Assembly (NCBI GenBank): GCA_038503035.1
Contig: JAVSML010001066.1
Span: 186,001 to 250,000 of the forward strand
Reading direction: 5' to 3'
From: Crocodylus rhombifer
Taxonomy: Eukaryota > Chordata > Crocodylia > Crocodylidae
DNA length: 64,000 bases
Positions 45,001 through 55,924 of this stretch are shown here, in pieces (the first letter of the stretch is position 1; every line of letters begins with the position of its first letter). Under the pieces are notes generated by a model. That model saw only the letters and a program-made list of their open reading frames with translations, ran no database searches and was not told the origin of the DNA. The position numbers and the translations under genes were made by a program.

Positions 45001-45779
45001 CATGCACATGTGTGGACACAATCCCCAAGCCTTTCCAGAGCCTCACTCCAAAGCCATGTGAAGAGATCTGTAGTCCAGAGCAGGTGAAAATTTGGAGAGG
45101 TCTGTGCTCAGCAGTAGAAGAATGAAGACCTCCGCAGCCAGCTTGGTCATGAAAGAAGATTAAGGGAACTGAGAAGTTTATGGAGGGGATAGGAAATAAA
45201 AAAAAACAAGTTTAGCACTCCAGTCAGGATGTGTGACATATGGGAGTTGAGTTTGCAGTCTTGAGGTTAACGTGCAGAGTTGGGAGTGTCTTGTTACTAT
45301 GGTTCTGGGTTTTGCTGTTCTCCATCTGGTGCTAGAAAGAACTTTCTACCCTTCTGTTGGTGCAGGTGCCAAGGTGTTTTTTCATCTCGCTCAGAAGTAT
45401 GGTTGGCCACAGCCAAGTTTGGGAGTTTTGACTGGGGTATACTGATGCTTCTGCTGGGACTTAAAAAACCCAGAGGGCTACAGGGTCTTGCTTCTCTGCT
45501 TGGGATCAAGCCAACCACCACATTTGGAATCAGGAAGTTTTACACCCCCTCCCACCTCCTCCATCAGACCGTGGACAGTAGCAGGGTGTAACAGGGCCCC
45601 TCCCCTATTAGTAGAGAGGGAAAGGGTCTTAGGGTATCTGGCCTTCTCTTCCCCTTTCAGTTCATCCCCATTCCTTATTGCTTTCCTTTTTGCTTCCCCC
45701 CAACCTTTGTTCTTTCTTTTACTCGCACATTCTTTGTTCTTCTGGAGCCAAACAGGCAAAGAAGTCTGAGACAAGATGG

Positions 45780-46260
45780 CTGTTGAGCCCAGGTGCAGGC
45801 AGTGCCTGATGGACTGGAGGCAGAGGTGACTTGGAAAGCACTTTATAAGACCAAGCCTTGAGCCCAAGAAGCAGTACAGCTGTGGATACTGCAGGAGGCA
45901 GAGCTCCTGATGGAAGAGCCCAGGGACCAAACCAGGGCTATGAAGGAAGGATTCAGAATGGCTGGCAGCTGAGAGTCCATATGGGGAGTGAGATAAGTAC
46001 TCCAAATCCTTTTCTGTTTATTGCAAATACTGCTACAGGGTGAGACTAACCCAGGATTGAGCCAGGGCAGGTGCTTTTGTTTTGTGGTTTTTGTTCATCT
46101 GGTGGACTGGTCATGGCTGCAGGGGATGTGGAGACCACTGAAAAGGGGTGCCTGGGGACATCCCAAATCTCAGACTTAGTGTATTATGAGAACAAAAGAT
46201 AGAGTCTCGGGATAAGTACAAAGCCCATGAGGAGCAAAGCCTGCTACAGACTGAGAGACC
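45780..46260 (+). repeat. Possible LTR-like fragment
   Basis: Contains a TATA-like CACTTTATAAGACC near 45840, then AGGAGGCAGAGCTCCTGATG, then GTTTTGTGGTTTTTGTTCAT and CTGGTGGACTGGTC. The same order (TATA-like box, inverted CAGGAGCTCCTG words, TTGGTTTTTGTTATG, CTGGAGGACTGGG) recurs at 56030-56300. No ends were defined. Confidence 0.3.
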
Positions 46261-46276
46261 TTTAAATTTATAACTA

Positions 46277-46392
46277 TGCTATGGTGGCCATGCCACGCAG
46301 GGGTCCAGCAGGGCCAAGACTGAACTGGGCCAGCCAGCAGTCATTGCAGCAGGGTAGTATGGTGAGCAGGACGGCCAGCGGGAGCCAGAGTA
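46277..46392 (-). pseudogene. Fragment of the same Harbinger transposase region
   Basis: On the minus strand it matches the plus-strand copy at about 37395-37508: CTGCTCACCATACTACC, GCAATGACTGCTGGCTGGCC, CAGTTCAGTCTTGGCC and CGTGGCATGGCCACCATAGC. It encodes the N-terminal side (LLATLLTILP...). It shows that the 37-kb unit is a repeated element and gives a second, independently decayed sequence to align. Confidence 0.8.
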
Positions 46393-46689
46393 AAAGTGGG
46401 ATGAGGCTAGGTGAGGGGTGGACCAGATAAGCGTCCACTACCCAAAGCCCTCTTTGTCCTCCTCCAAATCAATTCATTACATCAAGGCATGCCAGGCAAG
46501 ATTACAAAGGAGTCACTGAAGAAATGAGGAATGTTAGTGGGAAGAGGCCCATAAAAGAAGTGGCACTGTTCTGGCACATGTAGTCATCCTACAGATGGTT
46601 TTGCCTTTCTCTGTACTTGTTGGGGAAGAGGGGGTGGTGGTGGGGAGAGGAGGGTGGTTCTCTCTTCCTTGGGGCTCTGGAGTTTATTT

Positions 46690-46925
46690 TAACAAACAGC
46701 TTCATGTCCTTGCAGTTTCAGGACCTTAACAAGGTCCTTGACCCCTGCTTCATCTGTAGTAAATTAAAGGGTCTTATTAGTGTTTCAGGCATTGTGCCTG
46801 GGGGTAAGAAGGATGTTCCCAAGGTGTTTTGAGAATTGGTTAAATGAACGCTTAACCTTGTTTTGAGTTGGTTTAGCTCAGGGGATTGGCCTAGATGACC
46901 TCCTGAGGTCGTTTCCTGTGGGCTT
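46690..46925 (+). repeat. CR1-tailed repeat, copy 2
   Basis: Partner of 26030-26262: AGTGTTTCAGGCATTGTGCC, AATGAACGCTTAACCTTG, GGTTTAGCTCAGGGGATTGG and CCTAGATGACCTCCTGAGGT. The body is homologous between the two copies outside the CR1-like 3' end. Confidence 0.5.
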
Positions 46926-49158
46926 TAACAGTAGCCTCAGCCAGATGTAGGTTCCCTCTTTCTTTCCACCAAGGGTCCATGACAAGATTTATGCAGAACT
47001 ACAAACACTGCCCACCATGGCCACAATTGTCCACCTTGTGGAGCTTAGAATCCTGGAATGGATGGGGCCATGTGATAGGTGGTTTAATCTTTCTAGCACC
47101 CTCCATGAAGCAATTATAGATGTTGTCTTGTTTTTAAACTCCTTCATGGTCTCCGTGTTTAGCATACAATTTAGCATGAAATCAATCCCTTGGAAAATAA
47201 AAAGAGGTAGTCTTTTCTACCTATCCTTTTTTAAGCAGTGGGAACTCCAGATACTACGGTATTCAGACTTCTAATGCCCATTGATTTCAATACCTAGTTC
47301 CAATAAAGGCCTGTCTATACTGTAGGAGTAGCTTGCTTTCACTGGGATGGCCATGATCATATTGAATCTACTTGTTCCTAAGTGCTCAGCCCAAATCCAG
47401 ACGTATAATGGTGAAACCCTCACCCATGGCTGCTCTCAAGCACATGCAGACATAAGGTCTCATAAGGGCTACCGGTGGGAGTAGTTTTCACCAATGTATT
47501 ACCAGGCTTGGAGGATTGGACCAAAATAAATGTCACGAGGTTCAGTAAGGACAAGTGAAAAGTCTTACACTTAGGATGGAACAATCTCATGTACCAGTAC
47601 AAGGTGAGCTCTGACTAGCTAGGTAGCAGCTCTGCAGAAAAGGAACTGGAGGTTACAGTGGACAAGAAGCTGAATATGAGCCAGCGGACAAGAAGCTGAA
47701 TATGAGTGTGCCCTTGTTGCCAAGAAGGCTAATGAAATACTGGGCTGCATTGGTAGGAGTGTTGGTAGCTGGTCAAGGGAAGTGATTATTACCCTCTATC
47801 CAGTGCTGGTGAGGCCACATCTGAAGTACTGTGTTTAGTCTTGGGGCCCCCACTACAGAAAGGATGTGGACAAACTGGAGAGAGTCCCACAGAGGACAGC
47901 AAAACTGGTTTGGGGGCTTGGGCACATGACTTATGAGGAGAGGCTGAGGGAACTGGGCTGGCTTAGTCTGGAGAAGAGAAGACTGAGAGAGGATTTAATA
48001 GCAGCCTTCAACTACCTGAAGGGTGATTTGAAAGAGGATGGAGCTACACCAGGAGTGGGCAGTTATTTTGGGCAGAGGGCCATTTACCCAGTTTAGGCAA
48101 GCTGTTGAGGGCTGTATGGGTATCCCCACCCCTTGACAGATGCCCTGCCCCCTGTTGCCATCTTGTAACCAGAAGTCCTGCTCCCTAAGCCCCAACCTTT
48201 GCGACCAGAAGTCCCTCCCCTTGCCCCTGGAAGTACTCCTTTCAGCAAGGGGTTTTGCCATCTCAGAACCAGAAAACTGCCACATTATGTTCTAAATATC
48301 AAACCTCTACAATATTCATTAATTTGATTTCAAATTTCAAAAAATATTTTAGTTTTGATTTACATGTTTGTTTAGTGTACACAGGTGATTGCACAATAGC
48401 TTAAAATGAAGTCTTACTCTTGTATATTGTGGGGTCTTCGTGTATGACAGTGTGAGAAGGGAGTGTGGGTATATGTGTATGGTGGGTTTGTTGACTTGAC
48501 ATGCATCAGATCAATGCTCAGGATCTCAATATCTCACTGTTAGGCAGGAGGGCATGACACAAAAGTATACACACACACACAAACTGCATATACAACACTA
48601 TGAGTCTACACATACACACAAACACACACTTCAGTAGCTGCGTGTTACTTGGGGGTAATTGGGGTGCTTGGTGACTAGGGAGCACTTGGGGCCCCACACG
48701 GAGGAGGAGCTGGAGGTGGGATTGGGAGAGCTGGCCGCAGAGCTGGGAGAGTGGCAGCAGTGAGGATGGAGGTAGGAAGCTGGAGGGGGAAGAGCTGGCA
48801 GAGAAGCTGGAGAGGCGGTGGGGAAAGCCGGGGTAGAGAGCTGGGAGGTGGAGGCAGATAAGAGCTGGGGAAAGAAAGCTGAAAGCTGGGAGGTTGAGGT
48901 GGTGAAGCAGTGGTGAGCTGGGGGAGCAAGAAGCCAGCAGAGAAGCCGGGAGGTCAGGAGAGGTGGAGGTGATGGAGCAGTGGTGAGCCAGGGGAGCAGG
49001 AACATGGCAGAGAAGCTGGGATGTAGAGGAAGAGCTGGGATGGGGTCAAAGGTGGTGGAGAGCCGGGACAGGGAGCAGAGGGACAGAGGACAGGAGTTAG
49101 ACATGAGGTTGGGCGAGAGGCAGGGACAAAGAGAGAGTGGGGATTAAGTGGGGAGCCT

Positions 49159-50031
49159 GCAGCAAGACAAAGACCGGCTTGGGGTCCGTAAATACCAGTT
49201 TTATTAGACAGGCAACACCCTATACAGACCGTGAAGTTATTAGTTCTCATACACACTCTCACACAAACTTCCACATGCACTCACACAATGGCAGCAGGAG
49301 GAAAAAGGCTTAGTAGAGGAATTGGAGTCAAGGTGGATAGAAATATAACTCAGGTTCTTTGCGTGGAGGAAAGATGTGGGTGATAGCTACCTATCCCAGT
49401 CTGAGAGTTGATCCTTGATGGCCAGTTGGGGTTTTCTCCAGCAACGTGTTGTTCAGAGGGGGTTGACAGCAGGGCCTCTGGGTGGACAGGTGGCGTGGCA
49501 CAGTGCTGATCCAGATGGAGAGGGCGTCCCAAGGAGGTCACACTCTACCACCCCTTTTATAGTGGTGGGCTACCTGTGACTCCAAGGGAAAGGACATGCC
49601 CAGACAAGGGCCAGTCCTGTTCAGATGAGGTCATGCAGTTCCAGGTGTCCTCATTGTCCAGTGGGATACAATGGTGGAGTTGCTGGTTTCTATTCTGTTC
49701 TTTGTTTCCATATTGCTGGTTTCTTGGAGTGTCCTTATCTTTCAAATATTGGGTTTTGTCTCTGGTCCTGGGAGTAGGTCTGTGGTTTCAGGGACAGTCA
49801 ATGCAAGGAGGTGGTCCGGTCATTAAGTTGATTGTTCGGTCATTCAGCAGGAGCTATTTTTAGGCCTGCTACCATTATGTCTCAAGAACTCTCATTCACT
49901 CATATTCATCCAGAAATCAATGTACTTGGGAGTGGTAATTATGAGTCACAGTTGCAACACAATTACAATAGGGTATGCCCGGGCAGGGGACACAAAATGG
50001 AGACTTGACACTACAAGATGGAGACTTGACA
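49159..50031 (-). mobile_element. Probable LTR nested in the hAT
   Basis: On the minus strand: TGTCAAGTCTCCATCTTG as a plausible 5' start, then a strong TATA box CTATAAAAGGGG (49551-49562), then about 350 bp further the polyadenylation signal AATAAAA (49199-49205), and a CA ending near 49159. This order is that of an LTR. No target duplication was found, so the ends are estimates. A 22-bp word AGATGGAGACTTGACA is duplicated at the 50-kb side. Confidence 0.45.
49551..49562 (-). promoter_or_regulatory. TATA box of the nested LTR
   Basis: Minus strand CTATAAAAGGGG, a near-consensus TATA box, about 350 bp upstream of an AATAAAA signal in the same orientation. Confidence 0.5.
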
Positions 50032-50079
50032 TTACTTTGGCTAACCTTACAGAATCAGGCCTAAATCATACAATATTAA

Positions 50080-50170
50080 CATAAAACCGTAAAAACCAAT
50101 ACAAACATAGCAGGAATACAATATAAAACAGTAAAAATCAATACAAAAATAACAGAACACTATTTACAAT
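50080..50170. repeat. Two ~45-bp direct A-rich repeats
   Basis: ATAAAACCGTAAAAACCAAT followed by ACAAACATAGCAGGAATACA recurs as TAAAACAGTAAAAATCAATA with ACAAAAATAACAGAACAC. Just before, GGAGACTTGACA is also repeated. Confidence 0.7.
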
Positions 50171-51090
50171 ATAAAAAGGGGCTTATTACAATAATAGCAT
50201 ACAAGAACTTAGCTTACCTATGACTACCTATAACTAATTATAAGGGATAGAGAGGGCAGAGAAAGAGTCAGAAAGGGTTGGGGAAAAGGAAAGGAATGTA
50301 TTTTTAAAGAAAAAAACAAGAAAAAAAACTGGGGCATTTTCTTCAGGTTGTGTGTGTGGGACTCGCCCTAAGAAGATACACACACACCCCTCCCTCCCAA
50401 TTCTGGCCCTGGGGTACCAGTGTGGCCCCATGCTGCTGCAGTCCAGCCATGCAGCTAGGAGCCAGGTGGTGCAGAGTGGCCAGTGGGCAGGCAGGGGGGA
50501 GTGGGAGCAAGCATGAGCACAGCAACAGCTGGGAGGGAGCCTGGGGTCTGCATTGGTGTCCCAGGGTCAGTGCTGGTTTGGGGGGCAGGGGTGGGGGAGC
50601 TGAGGGGGGCAGGGCACTGCATGGCGGGCTTTGCTGCTGGGTCCTGCCACTGGCTTTCCCTGGGTCCTACTGCCTCCTGTCATCTTTGACAGGCAGCGAG
50701 GACCAGATAAATATTAAATTTCTAAATTTTTTAGGGACCCCATGGACCTGACAGAATAGCTTGGCGGGACATATTTTGCTCGCCCCTGAGCTAGACTGTT
50801 TTCAGTGGTGGCAGATGACAGAACAAGGAGCAACAGTCTGAAGTTGCAGCAGGGGAAGTTTAGGTTGGATATTAGGAAGAACTTTCTCACTAGGAGGGCA
50901 GTAAAGCACTGGAACAGGTTACACAGAGAGGTTGTGGACACCATCCCTGGAGGTTTTTAAGATCCTGGCTAGACAAAGTTTTGGCTGGGATGATCTAGTT
51001 TGGGATGGTCCTGCTTTGAGCAGGGGGTTGGCCTACATGACTTCCTCACAGCCCTTCCAAACCTAATTTTCTATGATTTTATGTGTATGG

Positions 51091-53727
51091 GTGGAGATAG
51101 TGCACATGGAGCAACTGGAGCTGAAGTATCAGGCTACCATGGTGTAGACCTGCTCAAAAAGTCATGAACACTCAAAACAAGATTAGATGCAACTGAAGAA
51201 GATAAGTCCAAAACTGATCTACACGACCCCTTGCTCAGCTGCCATGTAACCCTGGAGGTCACAACAACACCCCCTTTAAATTTATAACATTATGACATTG
51301 TTCTATTGCATTTAGAAATAATTTTTCAGCTAACTTGCACTGACTGGCTTGCAAAACTGGCCTCAGTATCTAGAGCTCTCAGTTATGCCTCTTTGAAGAT
51401 CTTTATTGGTCAAATAACTTTGGGTTAAACAACAAAACTTGGTGCTATCGAACTGGCTCAGGGTGTATACTCCCAAATACTGATGGATTAGCTTTTGTCT
51501 TGATCGTTTATGGTGAAATTGTCTAAGTGCAGTCTATGTAGTTTTGCAGAGGAAGCTGAAGTCCACTCATGGCCTCCTTCTGGAGGCACAGTAGTCTAAG
51601 AAGCCCCAAAATGGACTTGGCCAAAGTCCACAACTACTGGACTTAGGAAAAGGCGCATGAACAGGTGCCATGCCATAGCTCAGGTGCTGGGACACTCACA
51701 TTTCAAGCTGGAGAACCCAGATGCCCCCTACAGGGGGTTTGAACATGGATGTACTTGGTTTCTCAGTGCAGCCTTGTAACCACTGTATTGTGGGGCACCT
51801 GTTATTTTGTCTCTTTTCTAGTACTCTTTTTGAAGCTGAACCATTAATATAGTCATTGGGGAAAACTGGATGGAGAGAAGCAGGTGCCTCACTTGGAGCA
51901 GGTGTCCCAGTTAGAGCTCAGGGCCCTCTTCCCTCCAGCTAGCAGCCACCTCACTGAGTCACTCACCCTCTGGCTTGCTGACCCCCTGGTCCCCCTGCCA
52001 GTCAGGGCTGCTTCCCCCTAGCTCAGTGTGCTGTGGAGGGGCTGGCAGGGCACAAAGTTGCTTCAGCGTGGGGCTAGTTGTCTCGTGGAGATGTGCCCAC
52101 TGTCATGTATTTCGGCATGAACAAGTGGGATTTTTTGGTTTGTACTCATAACTTACTCAGGCAGTATAAAAAAATCCAACCCAATATTTTGTTTTTTTGA
52201 AGTCTATTAATGTGAAGCTCCATTTCTTCACTATCTGCCTCACCATAACAAATTCAAGACTGAAGCCATGTTCTTCAGTGCATTAATTACTTGTCTGAAG
52301 GAAAGGATACTTATTTCAAGAGTTCCTCAATTGATTTTATCCCAGCTTGTAATCTTTTCCTTCAAGAGACTTCTGCATTTATTCAGCAACTTCAAGAGGC
52401 TGAAAAATTACATTTCTTTTACCTCCACAACAAAGTTGGAGATATAGAAGACACAGTGAAAAGGTACAACTCCCTTCAGACAATTTAAACCAGTCAGTAA
52501 AATCTTCTTAGTAAACTAGGAAGCCCTGCATTTTCCTTTAGTCAAGGGCAGAAAGCAGAACATTATCCATTGCATATAGACCATGAAGTGGAACTCTCTC
52601 AAAATTGCTTTGTTCAATTTTCCCTATGTCCAAGAAATCAGAATAAAAAACATTCCACTTTGCTTATTCTTCATAACTCATCTTGCAGTATTTGGGGGCA
52701 AACTCTCTCTTAGAATGTCACAGCCCTATAGAAAAGAAATTAAGATTTCTTTTTTTGCCAAAGGGGATAGTCTTCAGCCAGAAATTCTTTGATAGCACAC
52801 CTACTGCAAAATATACTTTAATCTCCTCCAGAAGAGGGATGGTGACTTATTCCTGACATTCTGTGGTTAAGCAGTCTGCTATATATACTTTTCCTATTTT
52901 GTCTAATCCTGAGAACCTTGTGGAAAAAAAAGATTGCCTGATCTCAAAACAGTCTCATAGCTCTAAACTAAGCAAGACCGACATAGGGTCATGCATGCCT
53001 GTGATTTATGTGCCAAAAAGCACAAACAAGTTACTAAAAGAGAACTCAGTTCAGAATTCACTGCTGTAGCCAAAAGTTCCTATTTGTAAGTTCCTATTTT
53101 GCTGCCAAACTAATTTATAGCCTCAATTCCACAAAGGGTCTGCAATTCCACAAAGGGTCTGCAGGTACCATGAGGTAGAGAAGGAGGGATACTATCTGAG
53201 GAAGTGCAGGAGAATTCAGATCAAAGCTAAAGAACTACATATTTTATCTGGGAGTAATGCTTTGACCCTCCCCACCAGTGGTTAACTATAACAATTTAAA
53301 TAAATATCTAAATAGTATCTAAAGAATAGAGTGAGAAAACCAGATATTTGGAGTTGGGGGCTAAATTCTTTCCCCTGCATTAGACAGCTTAACATGCAGC
53401 TGCTGGCAGTCCTCACTTACATCACCAGAATCAGGGAGGCATTTCAATTTGCCTGTGCTGATGTGATGGTTTTTGGTGCAAGAGGGAAAAGTATGGCTCT
53501 TTTCCCTTACTGGGATTGCTTCCAGCATGGGTACCACCTCACTCAGTACAGGACTGGCATACTGGACTGCTTCACTAGTTTTCCTTACAGTACCAGTCAC
53601 AGTAGGCATGTTGCATAAGGGGAGGAGGCATGACTTCAGCATGCTATACCTAAGAGTCTCCAAACTGGGAACAGGTTGTTAACTAGTTCATGTCAGAAAA
53701 GTCTTCAGGTTACTATAGTTAGGACCA
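51091..53727. other. No gene recognised
   Basis: Unique DNA. CAATTCCACAAAGGGTCTGC is a tandem duplicate at about 53125-53162. A plus frame at 52291-52488 (with TSAFIQQLQEAEKLHFFYLH) looks faintly protein-like and is followed by a GTACAA donor-like site, but without a good acceptor. Other frames at 52583-53663 have no family. Confidence 0.45.
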
Positions 53728-54749
53728 CAGGTGGATTAAGATGGGCCAGCTGGGCACGAGCCCAGAGGCCTCTACCAGTTCAGGGCCCCAGGATCCTCAT
53801 CACCAGGGAAGTGAAAACTGCAGGTTTAAACTCAGCACCTGTTTTTGTCTCACAGTAGGGAGACAAAAATGGTGCCAAGTTTAAAACTGCAGCTTTTGCA
53901 TTTGTTTCCCTGGGAGCTGGAAGCGGGGCCCCTCCACCAATGGGGCTGGGGGGACAGGGCTGGGGCCAGGCTGGGAGAGCTGTGCTGCACCTGCACGGTG
54001 TGTGGAGGGGATAGTGGTGAGCCAGGTGGCACCGTGCCTGGCGGGGATGGGGGGCTGATCTGGGCCGGGAGAGCCATGCCCCACCTGGTGGTGGAGGGTG
54101 GGGGGAGGGCTGCTGGGGCCGAGCCAGGCCAGGAGCACTGTGCTGCATCGTGCCATTCTGGGCAGTGGTGCTAGGGCCTTGGGGGCGAGAGCTCCCCAAA
54201 ATTCATCTTAGGCCCACCCCACAGCCACCCACCAGCCGCGACATGGCACAGCACTTCTGGCCCCACCTGGCCCAGTCCTCTGCAGCTGCATGGCCATACA
54301 GGACATCCAGGCAGCAGCTCCCTGCAGGCAAGTGTAATAGGGGCTGAGTGGGGAGCTGGACTGAGTTGCAGGCAGCTTGTGGCAGAGGGGTGGGGTGGGG
54401 GAGAGCTGCCTCCATGTGATCAGCAGTGGGGAGGGAGAGGTCCTGTGAGGGGAAAATGTGTGTGTGTCTATTTGTTCATGGCAGGGAGAGCGTGTTTGTG
54501 TCTGTGTCCATGTGCAGAGAGTGAGTACAGTGCACGTGCCTGTGTCTGTATGTTCGGCTGTAGTAGGGATGGGGGGAGCAGGGAGAAAAGTGGGCATGTG
54601 CCCCCCCCCCACTCAGTGGGGTCCACCCAGCTGACCCCACCAGCACTAGGAGGGGAAGCCCCCCCTCACTGCAGTCCAGTTCTCATGGAGGGTCGGGGTC
54701 TCCAATTTTGTGTTTTCCCAGGGTCCCAGTACACCTTAGTCCACCTCTG
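53728..54749. mobile_element. hAT element, about 1.0 kb
   Basis: The left end CAGGTGGATTAAGATGGGCC and the right end CACCTTAGTCCACCTCTG are complementary, of the CAGGGGTGGATTAAG style. No matching 8-bp flank was found. The interior is GC-rich (GGGCTGGGGGGACAGGGCTG) with a TGTG-rich part. Frames on both strands across 53780-54770 (for example 139 codons on the minus strand) are compositional, not protein-like. Confidence 0.6.
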
Positions 54750-54907
54750 GCTAGGGCTAGGGCAGGGCTGAGAATTTGGAAGTATAAGCATAAGGATAGC
54801 CATAACTTTAATGCTGGTATGTCCCTGTCTGCTGCATTAAACAGAATCTGCGCTTCAGTCTTAAGTGTTTTTACTCTTCCCTTCTGCCTCCTTTTACTTG
54901 CTACATA

Positions 54908-55140
54908 TATAGTTTCATAGTTTCATAGTTTGTAGGGTCGGAAGGGACCTGAGCAGATCATCAAGTCCGACCCCCTGCCATGGCAGGAAAGAGTACTGGG
55001 GTCAAACAAGCCCAGCTAGGTGTACATCTAGCCTCCTCTTACAGACCCCCAGGGTAGGAGCCTGCACCACTTCGCTTGGAAGTTGGTTCCAGATCCTAGC
55101 CGCCCTGACAGCGAAGTAGCGCCTCCTGATGTCTAGTCTT
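54908..55140 (-). repeat. CR1 3' end, minus strand
   Basis: Minus-strand copy of the CR1 3' UTR and last codons: CATAGTTTCATAGTTTGTAG, then GGGTCGGAAGGGACCTGAGC, CATCAAGTCCGACCCCCTGC, then GAAGTTGGTTCCAGATCC. About 230 bp, 5'-truncated. Confidence 0.92.
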
Positions 55141-55924
55141 TCATTAAAGTATTACTATCTCAGTTTCCATCACTATGTACATGTCCAGTTGGGTGTGACC
55201 TTATCCAGGGCAGATTCTGGGGGGTGTACTGGTGTACTTGCACTCCCCGCCCGTGATTCCTACTTCACCCAAAGTTTAAAACTAACTGCCTGGCAGTGGC
55301 AGGAGCATTCTAGTCAGGCAGTGCTGAAAGAATCAATTGACTTCATGGATCATCATAATCTCTTCTAAATTGTTCATTCCACAGGTGTTAACAACCTTTT
55401 CTTCTTTTCAGTGGTCTTGATGTTCTACCAATCAGCCTATCGTTTGTTCTACAGTTCTGTGGTCTATTAACTGCTCCTGGTAAGGAAGCTGCTATTTCAC
55501 AGTCCTGTAGATTATTTTTAACTAATTCCAGTGAAGTTACATTTGTTTTTGCTTCAATCTTAAACTGAATAATACAGTCCTAGGCCTCTAGCATATTAGT
55601 AAATTAACTTCTAGTTTAGAGAAAATGTGTTGTTTTATGTGATGATGCTCCTTATCATCTGCACCCCGCTTTTCAAAAGTTTAGATTTGCCTATGACCTT
55701 ATCCTGTGCAGCCTTCCTGCCAGATAACATTCTTTTATATCCAAAATGAAATTAACTTCCTCTCCACCTACTCAGACAATGTCGTCATTGTCCCTTCTGA
55801 ATTCTCCGTTGGCTTCCTACCACTTATCATAGAATATTTAAAACCTCTGTATACATCTAGGGTTCCATTTAAACTCTCATTCTTTTGATGCTCTTACCTT
55901 TCTTTACCTTTGTAAAGAAAGGCG

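Larger units (their letters stand above)
48042..50796. mobile_element. hAT element, 2739 bp, inserted in CR1
   Basis: The element is 48050-50788. It starts CAGGAGTGGGCAGTTATTTT and ends ATATTTTGCTCGCCCCTG, whose complement CAGGGGCGAGCAAAATAT matches the left end. AGCTACAC (48042-48049) and AGCTAGAC (50789-50796) are a 7-of-8 target duplication, and the CR1 frame resumes on the far side. No transposase motif was found. The purine-rich GCTGGGAGGTGGAGG region (48680-49080) gives spurious Pro/Ser-rich frames on the minus strand. Confidence 0.85.
47505..51090 (+). pseudogene. CR1 LINE (bird-type) split by a 2.7-kb hAT
   Basis: The LINE portions are 47505-48049 and 50797-51090. The first holds the CR1 C-terminal text [39 protein letters not shown] and [20 protein letters not shown]. 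The second continues the C-terminus (FRLDI-like region, then the 3' UTR GGATGGTCCTGCTTTGAGCA) to a CTATGATTTTATG tail. GGACAAGAAGCTGAATATGA is tandemly duplicated at about 47661 and 47686. Confidence 0.88.

Noticed and set aside
48631..49280. Pro/Ser-rich minus-strand frames of 84-157 codons
   Set aside because: Compositional effect of a purine-rich GAGCTGGGAGG stretch within the hAT element; no known motif.
53780..54612. Several 90-139-codon frames on both strands
   Set aside because: GC-rich interior of a hAT element; all frames are low complexity (Pro, Ser, His).
55413..55480. Exon-like segment after TTTTCTTCTTTTCAG and before GTAAGG
   Set aside because: Only 68 nt, with no family. It is phase-compatible with 30661-30787 (41 codons, then GLDVLPISLSFVLQFCGLLT), but 25 kb away, and a chance fit is likely.
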